Below are positions 1-5,859 of a stretch of DNA of 6,022 nucleotides, piece after piece. This DNA is from Actinomycetota bacterium (GTDB taxonomy: Bacteria; Actinomycetota; Actinomycetes; S36-B12), in NCBI GenBank assembly GCA_010029945.1, contig RGQW01000098.1, forward strand, positions 1-6,022. The letters are read 5' to 3'. Each line of letters starts with the position of its first letter. Within the stretch, counting starts at the first letter, position 1. The notes beneath the pieces were generated by a model. It saw nothing but the letters and a program-made list of their open reading frames with translations. It ran no database searches and was not told the DNA's origin. Both the position numbers and the translations under genes were made by a program.

Positions 1-142
1 CGGCCACATCGTCGGCGTCTTCGAGGGCGACGTCGACTCCCGCCCTGCTCAACGCCAGCGCGATGGAGGTGCCGATCAAGCCGGTTCCGATAACGAGCAC
101 CGGCCCGTCGACAGCTGCGTGCTCGATCGCTTCCTCACTCAT
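1..142 (-). CDS. tyrA: Probable prephenate dehydrogenase, N-terminal fragment (runs off the window)
   Basis: Only the first 47 codons are in the window, read from the ATG at 142-140. They encode an acidic leader of about 13 residues and then a first beta strand with a dinucleotide-binding glycine motif, VLVIGTGLIGTSIALAL (GxGxxG), followed by a second strand with VDVAL. This matches the Rossmann N-terminus of TyrA-family prephenate dehydrogenases, which oxidatively decarboxylate prephenate to 4-hydroxyphenylpyruvate with NAD(P). The start overlaps the stop of the upstream chorismate mutase gene in an ATGA arrangement (4 bases). No clear Shine-Dalgarno is seen, so translation is probably coupled. 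The Rossmann motif alone would also fit other dehydrogenases; the pairing with aroH is what favours TyrA. The catalytic domain is outside the window. Confidence 0.75.
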   Translation of the reverse strand, partial: MSEEAIEHAAVDGPVLVIGTGLIGTSIALALSRAGVDVALEDADDVA

Positions 143-510
143 GGTTGAAGATCTTGGCGCAGTACTTCCGCGCCACGCAGATACACGTGCTGGATCTGAT
201 CCCGCGGCGTCGTTGTCTCCGCATGCACGAGGATGCGGATGACGCGCTCGAGAGCCCCCGCAACATCCATTTCCTGCGCACACATCAGCGGTGTGTCCAC
301 CAGGCCGAAAGCGCGGGCACCAGCTGCGGGAAAAGCGCTAGTCAGGTCGGGCGTGCTGGTCAAGATGACGCTGACCACGTCCTCGACGGCGACGTTGTTG
401 ACCTCCAACATGCGGCCGAGTAACTCCCCCACCGCGTCGGACATCTCGGCGGCGTCATCGTGCTCCAGGCACGTGGCTCCCCGGATACCACACATGCGAG
501 GGGTGTTCAT
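139..510 (-). CDS. aroH: Chorismate mutase, monofunctional AroH type
   Basis: Encodes a 123-residue AroH-class chorismate mutase, which rearranges chorismate to prephenate in the cytoplasm as the entry to phenylalanine and tyrosine synthesis. The length equals the family norm and it aligns without gaps problems to the Bacillus subtilis enzyme: IRGAT carries R10 (B. subtilis R7), then TPDL and AFPAAGAR with R66 (R63), MCAQEMDV with C77 and E80 (C75, E78), CIR-equivalent R92 (R90), HVYLRG with Y110 (Y108), and VLR with R118 (R116). All active-site positions I can place are present. The ATG at 510 is chosen because the frame can extend to a GTG at 597, but those 29 residues have no counterpart in the family and overlap rluB. 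The 43-base spacer after rluB has no good Shine-Dalgarno. The stop overlaps the tyrA start by 4 bases, consistent with prephenate being passed to the next enzyme. Confidence 0.93.
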   Translation of the reverse strand: MNTPRMCGIRGATCLEHDDAAEMSDAVGELLGRMLEVNNVAVEDVVSVILTSTPDLTSAFPAAGARAFGLVDTPLMCAQEMDVAGALERVIRILVHAETTTPRDQIQHVYLRGAEVLRQDLQP

Positions 511-553
511 GGGTCCCGAGGGTACCGATCGCGGGGAAATCGAGTCGATCCCG

Positions 554-1366
554 TCACAGCCCGACGGCCGTGTAGAGGGATCGCAGTTGAGCGCCACGAA
601 CCTCGTCCACCTGGCCGGGCTTGAGGTTGCCCAACGAGATCGGGCCGATCGAGGTGCGCACCAGATCCAGAACCGGGTAGCCCACCGCGTCGAACATCCG
701 TCGAACGATGCGGTTCCTGCCCGAGTGCAGCGTCACCTCGACCAGGCTTCGGTCGTCCAATCGCTGAATCACGCGCGCGCTGTCGCACACGATGGGGCCA
801 TCATCAAGGTCGACCCCCGTGCTGAGCGCGCGCATCGCCTGTTTACTGATGGCACCGTCAACCCGGGCCCGGTAGGTCTTCGCCACCTCGTGGCTCGGAT
901 GCATCAGTCGGTTGGTCAACTCACCATCGTTGGTCAACAGCAATAGGCCTTCGGTTTCTGCATCGAGTCGGCCGACGTGGAACAGTCGTTCCGACCGATC
1001 GGCGACCATGTCACCCACGCAGGGGCGTCCTCGATCATCGGACATCGACGTCACCACACCGCGGGGCTTGTTCAACGCGACAACCACGACTCCCGGAGCC
1101 GTAGGCACACGCTCGCCGTCCACGTGGACCACGGCGGTGGCCGGATCCACGCGCGTACCCAATTCGGTTACCACAACGTTGTCGACCCTCACGCGACCTT
1201 CGACGATCATTGCCTCGGCGGCCCGCCGACTCGCGATGCCCGCCTGCGCCAAGACTTTCTGAAGGCGGACTCCTTCTGATGGAGCCCCGGAGGATGGACC
1301 TGCTTCCGATGGATCCGTGTCCGATGGATCTGCTTGCGATGGATCCACGTCCGGTGACTCAGCCAC
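554..1366 (-). CDS. rluB: 23S rRNA pseudouridine synthase, RluB/RsuA family
   Basis: A 270-residue RsuA/RluB-family enzyme that isomerises uridine to pseudouridine in ribosomal RNA, most likely 23S as for actinobacterial genes in this context. Residues 33-85 form an S4 RNA-binding domain (RLQKVLAQAGIASRRAAEAM). The catalytic domain has NKPRG at 99-103 and GRLDAETEGLLLLTNDGEL from 132, with D135 as the catalytic aspartate. A C-terminal HSGRNRIVRRMFDAVGYPV element begins at 214. The start is the GTG at 1366, which overlaps the scpB stop by 8 bases (GTGGCTGA). A GGGGAGGT stretch lies at 1381-1388, 14 bases upstream, a long but possible spacing. An in-frame extension upstream would only read scpB in the wrong frame. 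Residues 8-32 ahead of S4 are five pentapeptide repeats and probably disordered. Exact rRNA target is inferred, not seen. Confidence 0.93.
   Translation of the reverse strand: MAESPDVDPSQADPSDTDPSEAGPSSGAPSEGVRLQKVLAQAGIASRRAAEAMIVEGRVRVDNVVVTELGTRVDPATAVVHVDGERVPTAPGVVVVALNKPRGVVTSMSDDRGRPCVGDMVADRSERLFHVGRLDAETEGLLLLTNDGELTNRLMHPSHEVAKTYRARVDGAISKQAMRALSTGVDLDDGPIVCDSARVIQRLDDRSLVEVTLHSGRNRIVRRMFDAVGYPVLDLVRTSIGPISLGNLKPGQVDEVRGAQLRSLYTAVGL
1271..1345 (-). repeat. Five tandem 15-bp units encoding xPSxx pentapeptides in RluB
   Basis: Five consecutive 15-base units begin at plus-strand positions 1271, 1286, 1301, 1316 and 1331, each with gatgga in the same register (1278, 1293, 1308, 1323, 1338). 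Units at 1301 and 1331 differ at one base in 15; the outer units are more diverged. Because 15 is a multiple of 3, repeat number can change without shifting the frame. In protein order they read DPSQA, DPSDT, DPSEA, GPSSG and APSEG, immediately before the S4 domain. The segment is acidic, rich in proline and serine, and probably an unstructured tail. Confidence 0.9.
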
Positions 1367-2009
1367 CGACGGAATCCAAGACCTCCCCGAGGTCACCGAG
1401 GTCGGGAAGGTGCTCGGCGAGCGGCGGAAGCTCCTCCAGAGATGAAATGCCCAGACGTTCCAAGAAGTACGACGTGGTTCGGTACAAGATGGCGCCAGAC
1501 TCACCTTCTTGTCCGGTTTCCTCGATCAGGCCTCGCGTGGTCAACGTCTTGATCACGCCGTCGACATTGACGCCGCGAACCGCGCTCACCTTCCCTCGCG
1601 ATACCGGCTGTTGGTAGGCGATCACCGCCAGGGTTTCCAGGCTCGCCTGTGTCAACCGGGCTTGCTGACCATCGAGAACCCACCGTTCCACGAGCGGGCT
1701 GCACTCGGCCCGGGTGTAGTAGCGCCACCCTCCGGCCACCTCGCGCAGGTCGAAACCGCGCTCTTGATCGGCGTACTCCTCGGACAGTTCACGCACCGTT
1801 GCCTCGACGGCCTCCACCGGAGTCTTGGTGGCTTCAGCAAGGGTCATGATCGACATGGGCTCGTCGGCGAGCATCAGGAGCGCTTCTAGTGCCGCTCGAA
1901 GCGACGGGGCACCTAGGGCGTCGTCGTCCGTGTTGGTGTCGGCGTCGTTCGTGTCGGCCGTGTCCGTGTCGGTCGCGTTCGCGTCGTCTATGTCTGCGTC
2001 CTGAGTCAC
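1359..2009 (-). CDS. scpB: Segregation and condensation protein B
   Basis: A 216-residue ScpB, the winged-helix subunit that binds the ScpA kleisin as a dimer within the SMC-ScpAB condensin, which compacts and helps segregate the chromosome. The first winged helix starts near residue 37 (LRAALEALLMLADEPMS). The family signature ETLAVIAYQQPVSRGKV lies at 125-141 and is followed by RGVNVDGVIKTLTTRGLIEE in the second winged helix, then LYRTTSYFLERLGISSLEELP at 175-195. The GTG at 2009 is chosen because it forms a GTGA overlap with the scpA stop and has an AAAGGAA Shine-Dalgarno 6 bases upstream; the reading frame extends further up but only as arginine-rich scpA shadow. Residues 4-30 are an unusual acidic tail made only of D, A, N, T and one I. 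The gene ends inside the rluB start, continuing a coupled parA-scpA-scpB-rluB unit. Confidence 0.96.
   Translation of the reverse strand: MTQDADIDDANATDTDTADTNDADTNTDDDALGAPSLRAALEALLMLADEPMSIMTLAEATKTPVEAVEATVRELSEEYADQERGFDLREVAGGWRYYTRAECSPLVERWVLDGQQARLTQASLETLAVIAYQQPVSRGKVSAVRGVNVDGVIKTLTTRGLIEETGQEGESGAILYRTTSYFLERLGISSLEELPPLAEHLPDLGDLGEVLDSVGG
1920..2000 (-). repeat. Degenerate short-period repeat encoding the acidic ScpB tail
   Basis: Codons 4-30 of scpB are built from recurring GAC, ACG/ACC, GCG/GCC and AAC codons, giving an irregular 3- to 6-base periodicity (on the plus strand, repeated gtgtcg and gcgtcg). The encoded 27 residues contain 12 aspartates and no lysine, arginine, histidine or large hydrophobic residue apart from one isoleucine. 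This is low-complexity sequence rather than a clean tandem array; it is likely to be disordered and strongly negative. Confidence 0.75.
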
Positions 2010-2920
2010 CGATCGTTCCTTTCTGGCACGTGCTGCGTTCGGGAAGCTTCTTGTTGCTGCTGATCGACATCGCGCTCGACGTCGAACTCGTCGGTGACGT
2101 CGACGTCGCCCTCTTCGGAGCCGACCCACCGGATCGTGAGGTCTCCCAACGGCGCTACCTGATCGAACAGCACGACGTGCTCTCGATACAACTCCAACAG
2201 GGCGAGGAAACGCCCCACCACAATCAGCAGCGAGTCGGCGTCAGCCACCAGCGCACGGAACGTGGACGTTCGTGAGCGCCGAAGGCGATACACGATCACG
2301 GCAGCCTGCTCGCGCACGCTCACCTTGGGCACGTGCAGATGCCCCAGGCCTACGTGCTCCGCCTCCTTGGGCGCCATGGCCAGGGCCGCCATCGCCGCGA
2401 ACTGTTCGGCTCCCAGGCCGATTAAGACTTCTGGAAGCAACGCCGCGAACTGCGGTTCGAGGGTGACGCTGCGAGGGATGCGCTTGCTGGCGTTGTCCAT
2501 CTGATCGGCTAGCAGGCCGGCCACCTGTTTGTATGCGCGGTACTGAAGCAGGCGCGCGAACAGCAAGTCTCTGGCTTCCAGAAGGGCGAGATCCTCCTCG
2601 TCCTCGACCTCCCCGCTGGGGAGCAGGCGCGCCGCCTTTAGATCCAACAGCGTCGCCGCGACCACCAGAAAACTCGAGGCCTCGTCCAGATCCCAATCAG
2701 AACCCTTGGCCTTGATGTAGGCGATGAACTCGTCGGTTACCTCGTGCAGCGCCAGTTCGGTGACCTCGAGCTTGTGTTTTGCGATCAGCGACAGCAAGAG
2801 GTCGAACGGGCCTTCGAAGTCGCCGACCTTCAAAGAGAAACCGCCCGCGGGTGCGGGCGCGCCAGGATCGGCATCTGCAAGCGCGACCGACTCCCCGGGA
2901 TTGTCCGTGGAGATCGTCAC
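2006..2920 (-). CDS. scpA: Segregation and condensation protein A (kleisin)
   Basis: A 304-residue ScpA, the kleisin that bridges the two SMC head domains and carries ScpB in the bacterial condensin. After a roughly 28-residue alanine/proline-rich leader the family hallmark FEGPFDLLLSLIAKHKL starts at 35, followed by a helical SMC-neck-binding part with SSFLVVAATLLDLKAARLLP at 82-101. An acidic central linker (EVEDEED) and a ScpB-binding middle region follow. The C-terminal winged helix begins about residue 199 (VSVREQAAVIVYRLRR) and includes the LIVVGRFLALLELYRE stretch, which packs on the SMC cap. It ends in a non-conserved polar tail with four glutamines (287-290). The GTG at 2920 overlaps the parA stop by 4 bases (GTGA). 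A GAGGGAAG element lies 10 bases upstream and is part of a hairpin. Length is somewhat above the usual 240-280 because of the two tails. Confidence 0.96.
   Translation of the reverse strand: MTISTDNPGESVALADADPGAPAPAGGFSLKVGDFEGPFDLLLSLIAKHKLEVTELALHEVTDEFIAYIKAKGSDWDLDEASSFLVVAATLLDLKAARLLPSGEVEDEEDLALLEARDLLFARLLQYRAYKQVAGLLADQMDNASKRIPRSVTLEPQFAALLPEVLIGLGAEQFAAMAALAMAPKEAEHVGLGHLHVPKVSVREQAAVIVYRLRRSRTSTFRALVADADSLLIVVGRFLALLELYREHVVLFDQVAPLGDLTIRWVGSEEGDVDVTDEFDVERDVDQQQQEASRTQHVPERNDR
2010..2024 (-). promoter_or_regulatory. scpB ribosome binding site
   Basis: On the coding strand AGAAAGGAA (2024 to 2016) lies 6 bases before the scpB GTG at 2009. It is inside the last codons of scpA. 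It supports the GTG start over any longer version of the frame and shows that scpB can recruit ribosomes on its own as well as by coupling. Confidence 0.7.
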
Positions 2921-3759
2921 CGGGCGAGGACTTCCCTCGCCAGTCGACGGTACGCCTCGGCACCGGAACTACTCGACGCGAAGGACGTGATCGGCTCACC
3001 CGCGACAGCAGCGTCGGGGAACTTCACCGTGCGATTGATGACGGTGCTGAACACCTGGTCACCGAAGGCTTTGGTGACGGTCTCCAGCACCTCACGGCTG
3101 TGCAGTGTCCGCGGGTCATACATCGTGGCGAGCACGCCGAGAATGCGCAGGTCCGGATTCAATCGACCCATCACCTTGTTGATGGTGTCCTGCAGCAGGG
3201 CAACGCCGCGCAGAGCGAAGTACTCGGTCTCCATCGGGATGATGACGTCACTACTGGCCGTCAAAGCGTTGACCGTCAACAGGCCCAACGACGGCTGGCA
3301 GTCGATCAGCACGATGTCGTAGTCGGCCACCACCGGCTCCAACGCTCGCTGGAGGGCGTACTCCCGGCCCACTTCCGACACCAGTTGGATCTCAGCTGCC
3401 GACAGGTCGATGTTGCTGGGCACGAGGTCCATGCCGGCGACCTCGGTTTGCACGAGCACGTCACCGAGATGGCAATTGGGGTCGGTCAACAGGTTGTAGA
3501 CGGTCAGTTCCATCTCGTTCGGGTTGTAGCCCAGGGCGACCGAGAGCGCACCCTGCGGATCGAAGTCAACGAGCAGTACCCGGCGTCCATATCCGGCCAG
3601 TGCCGCACCCAGGCTCACCGTCGAGGTGGTCTTCCCCACCCCGCCCTTTTGGTTCACCATCGAGATAACGCGCGCCGGGCCGTGCGAGGTGACCGGATCT
3701 GGCGCCGGGGGCTCGCCACCGGAGCCAACGGTGGCCGAAGGTTCCTGATCGTCAGTCAT
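2917..3759 (-). CDS. parA: ParA/Soj-family chromosome-partitioning ATPase without adjacent parB
   Basis: A 280-residue ParA-type deviant Walker ATPase, expected to dimerise with ATP and bind DNA nonspecifically. After a 30-residue low-complexity leader, the Walker A motif KGGVGKTT occupies 38-45 with the signature lysine K38 and K43. Walker A' is LLVDFDPQG (62-70, D65 and D67) and Walker B is IVLIDCQPSLG with D153. PMETEYFALRG (175-185) and MYDPRTLHSREV (213-224) are typical of chromosomal Soj proteins. There is no N-terminal helix-turn-helix and no MinD-like amphipathic C-terminal helix. The ATG at 3759 is chosen for the GGAAGGA ribosome site 5 bases upstream and because the frame above it is only xerD shadow. 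A ParA in this position next to scpAB is known in actinobacteria (Mycobacterium tuberculosis Rv1708 is the comparable gene). It follows xerD by 26 bases and its stop overlaps scpA. Its partner is not evident. Confidence 0.93.
   Translation of the reverse strand: MTDDQEPSATVGSGGEPPAPDPVTSHGPARVISMVNQKGGVGKTTSTVSLGAALAGYGRRVLLVDFDPQGALSVALGYNPNEMELTVYNLLTDPNCHLGDVLVQTEVAGMDLVPSNIDLSAAEIQLVSEVGREYALQRALEPVVADYDIVLIDCQPSLGLLTVNALTASSDVIIPMETEYFALRGVALLQDTINKVMGRLNPDLRILGVLATMYDPRTLHSREVLETVTKAFGDQVFSTVINRTVKFPDAAVAGEPITSFASSSSGAEAYRRLAREVLAR
2924..2940 (-). promoter_or_regulatory. Hairpin enclosing the scpA ribosome binding site
   Basis: The coding strand reads GCGAGG, GAAGT, CCTCGC: a perfect 6-bp GC-rich stem with a 5-base loop, ending 3 bases before the scpA GTG. 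The purine-rich GAGGGAAG that would serve as the scpA Shine-Dalgarno sits in the 5' arm and loop. A ribosome finishing parA would melt the stem, so the arrangement fits translational coupling of scpA to parA. It is inside parA codons (for LAREVLA), so the pairing could also be incidental. Confidence 0.5.
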
Positions 3760-3764
3760 CGGCG

Positions 3765-3771
3765 TCCTTCC
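3765..3771 (-). promoter_or_regulatory. parA ribosome binding site
   Basis: GGAAGGA on the coding strand, 5 bases before the parA ATG, within the 26-base gap after the xerD stop (3786). It fixes the parA start at 3759 rather than any upstream codon in the open frame. I see no terminator or convincing promoter in this gap. Confidence 0.75.
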
Positions 3772-3785
3772 ATCTCGCCGTGAGC

Positions 3786-4666
3786 CTACTGCGCGCGAGG
3801 GTGGCTGGCGGCGTACACCTCGCGCAGCGAGTCGGCCGTCACCAGGGTGTAAATCTGGGTCGTGGTCACCGACGCGTGACCCAGGAGCTCCTGCACCACC
3901 CGGACGTCGGCCCCACCCTCCATCAGGTGGGTGGCGTAGGAGTGACGCAGCGTGTGGGGGCCCACCTCGTCGGTGATCCCCGCGGCCTGGGCGCTGGCCC
4001 GAACCACTTCCCAGGCCGCCTGGCGGGACATCCGGGCACCCCGCACGCCGAGGAACAACGCCGCGCCCGGTCGGCGCTTGGCCGAACCAGCAGCAGCAAG
4101 GGCCGGCCGGCCAAGGGTCAGGTAGGCCTCGAGCTGGCGTCAAGGTCCACGTCATCCACGTCCAGGCCGACCACTTCGGATATTCGAGTCCCGGTTCCGT
4201 ACAGAACCTCCAACAGCGCGCGATCCCTCGACCCGACGGCGGTGGCCGGGTCCTGCGTGGCGCCGATCATCGCTTCGATGCTCGCGTAGGGCAGGGCCTT
4301 AGGTAAGCGCCGAGGGATGGACGGCGGTGCCACCTCGGCTGCGGGATCCGACGGAGACCACCCCTCGAGGACCGCGAACTTGTGAAAGGAACGCACCGCG
4401 ACGACCACCCGCGCGGCGCTCGAGGCACTGAGGGTCGACTCCTCGGCCACGCCGTTGGCTTTCGGGTTTCGCAAGGACGCCGCGAATCGCGCGACGTCCT
4501 GAGACTCGACCTCCTCGACGAGCGCGATCTCGATGGATCGACACCAGCGTGAGTAGCGAGCCAAGTCACGCTTGTACGCGGCGACGGTGTTCGCGGACAG
4601 TCCCCGTTCCACGCTCACGTGGTCGATGTACCCGGCGATGGCGTCATCAACAGAGATTGCCGTCAT
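3786..4666 (-). pseudogene. xerD: xerD tyrosine recombinase, split in two frames and lacking the central catalytic hairpin
   Basis: XerD pairs with XerC to resolve chromosome dimers at dif. The first frame (ATG at 4666, stop TGA at 4118) gives 182 residues: a SAM-like core-binding domain (DHVSVERGLSANTVAAYKRD) and the start of the catalytic domain, with YGTGTRISEVVGLDVDDVDL carrying catalytic R161. The second frame, open from 4139 and ending TAG at 3786, resumes with QLEAYLTLGRPALAAAG and includes the remaining catalytic residues: HTLRHSYATHL (H and R), LLGHASVTTT (H) and the nucleophile Y in QIYT, ending HPRAQ. Between VDLD and QLEAYL, Escherichia coli XerD has about 24 more residues, including the GKGNKER beta-hairpin with the catalytic lysine; none are encoded in any frame here. 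The simplest reading is a deletion of roughly 70-76 bases (length 3n+1) near 4137-4141, either real or an assembly fault. As written the gene cannot make an active enzyme. Start has only a weak ribosome site; ald ends 15 bases upstream. Confidence 0.88.
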
Positions 4667-4681
4667 AGGGGTCGCCGCAGA

Positions 4682-5797
4682 CTAGGCCAGCACCTCGGCT
4701 ACCGGAACGTACGGAAGGTCAAAGGCCTCGGCCACGGCTTCGTACGTCAAGGAACCTTCGTGCACATTCAGCCCAAGCGCGAGAGCTGCGTCATCGGCCA
4801 GGGCCTGCCTCCAGCCCTTGTCGGCGAGTGCGACGGCGTACGGGAGGGTCACGTTGGTGAGCGCGTACGTGGAGGTGTGTGGAACGGCACCCGGCATGTT
4901 CGCGACGCAGTAGAACACCGAGTCGTGGACCCGGTACGTCGGGTCGTCGTGCGTGGTCGGGCGAGAGTCCTCGAAGCACCCGCCCTGGTCGATGGCAATG
5001 TCGACGAGCACCGATCCGGGCTTCATGCGAGAGACCAACTCGTTCGAGACCAGCGTCGGCGCCTTCGCACCCGGAACCAGTACGGCCCCGATCACCATGT
5101 CTGCGTCGAGCACGGCGCGCTCGACCTCGAAAGCGTTGGACGCCACGGTTTGCATGTGCCCCTGGTAGATGGCATCCATCTGCCGCAGTCGCGCGATGTT
5201 CTTGTCCAGCAGCAGCACCTCGGCTTGCATGCCGAGTGCGATCGCGGCGGCGTTCATGCCCGACACACCCGCACCGATCACGACCACTTTCGCGGCGTAC
5301 ACACCCGAGACGCCACCCATCAGCACCCCACGCCCACCATGGGCGCGCATCAGAGCGTGCGAGCCGACCTGAGGTGCGAGTCGTCCGGCCACCTCACTCA
5401 TCGGCGCCAACAGCGGAAGACTCCCGTCGGGCAGTTCGACCGTCTCGTACGCGATCGCGGTGGCACCGGCGCGCAATATCGCGTCGGTGCATTCGCGCGA
5501 GGCCGCCAAATGCAGGTAGGTGAACACCACCTGCCCGGCGCGGATCCGGTGGTACTCCTCGGCGACGGGCTCCTTGACTTTCAACACCATCTCGGCGTCG
5601 CCCCAGACATCATCGGCCGTGTCACGCAACTGAGCGCCGGCGGCGACGTACTCCGCGTCAGATATCGAGGACCCCAGACCCGCACCGGACTGCACGAGGA
5701 CGTCGTGACCATGCCGGGTGAGTTCCATCGCGCCCGCCGGGGTGATCGCGACCCGGAATTCGTTGTTCTTCACCTCCGTGGGAACACCGATACGCAT
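4682..5797 (-). CDS. ald: L-alanine dehydrogenase
   Basis: A complete 371-residue alanine dehydrogenase (EC 1.4.1.1), which reversibly deaminates L-alanine to pyruvate and ammonia with NAD in the cytoplasm; the reverse reaction also serves as a glyoxylate-to-glycine activity in mycobacteria. Length and numbering match the Mycobacterium tuberculosis enzyme without a shift: R15 (NEFRVAIT) and K75 (KVKEP) bind pyruvate, H96 (TYLHLA) and D270 (DIAIDQGG) are catalytic. The NAD-binding Rossmann motif VVVIGAGVSG lies at 171-180 with D198 at the end of the second strand for ribose, and NMPGAVPHTST follows at 300-310. The ATG at 5797 follows an excellent AAGGAGG. It lies 62 bases after the NUDIX gene and 15 bases before xerD. 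An alanine dehydrogenase beside the parA-scpAB cluster is also known in Streptomyces. No aldR-like regulator gene is in the window. Confidence 0.97.
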   Translation of the reverse strand: MRIGVPTEVKNNEFRVAITPAGAMELTRHGHDVLVQSGAGLGSSISDAEYVAAGAQLRDTADDVWGDAEMVLKVKEPVAEEYHRIRAGQVVFTYLHLAASRECTDAILRAGATAIAYETVELPDGSLPLLAPMSEVAGRLAPQVGSHALMRAHGGRGVLMGGVSGVYAAKVVVIGAGVSGMNAAAIALGMQAEVLLLDKNIARLRQMDAIYQGHMQTVASNAFEVERAVLDADMVIGAVLVPGAKAPTLVSNELVSRMKPGSVLVDIAIDQGGCFEDSRPTTHDDPTYRVHDSVFYCVANMPGAVPHTSTYALTNVTLPYAVALADKGWRQALADDAALALGLNVHEGSLTYEAVAEAFDLPYVPVAEVLA

Positions 5798-5801
5798 GCC
5801 G

Positions 5802-5808
5802 CCTCCTT
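5802..5808 (-). promoter_or_regulatory. ald ribosome binding site
   Basis: AAGGAGG on the coding strand, a full match to the anti-Shine-Dalgarno, 4 bases before the ald ATG. It is the strongest ribosome site in the window and suggests ald is translated at high level, independently of the gene before it. Confidence 0.85.
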
Positions 5809-5816
5809 ATGCGTCA

Positions 5817-5840
5817 GGGCAGGCCACACGGCCCCTGCCC
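5817..5840 (-). promoter_or_regulatory. Hairpin in the NUDIX-ald gap (leader structure or weak terminator)
   Basis: On the coding strand GGGCAGG pairs perfectly with CCTGCCC (7 bp, 10-base apex that can close two more C-G pairs around GTGT). It lies 20 bases after the NUDIX stop and 8 bases before the ald ribosome site. It is followed by TGACGCATAAGG, not a U run, so it is not a canonical intrinsic terminator. It may attenuate read-through, protect a processed 5' end, or shape the ald leader. A second, smaller inverted repeat (CCCGG, GTTCG, CCGGG at 5879-5865) overlaps the NUDIX stop region. Confidence 0.5.
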
Positions 5841-5859
5841 GTTGTTGTCCAGGATCAGA

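Noticed and set aside
233..946. A 237-codon plus-strand frame across aroH and rluB
   Set aside because: It runs antisense to parts of two conserved genes and has no family features or ribosome site of note.
2779..3783. A 334-codon open frame on the plus strand opposite parA
   Set aside because: It mirrors the well-supported parA gene, shows no recognisable motif and has the arginine/histidine-rich composition of a shadow frame.
4118..4142. Programmed ribosomal frameshifting joining the two xerD frames
   Set aside because: The frames overlap by only about 22 bases, I see no clear slippery heptamer, and a frameshift would still leave out the beta-hairpin with the catalytic lysine. A deletion or assembly fault explains the data better.
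3760..4155. Upstream extension of the parA frame to 412 codons
   Set aside because: The extra residues are the out-of-frame reading of xerD (proline, glycine and arginine rich). The ATG at 3759 has a good ribosome site and gives normal ParA length.
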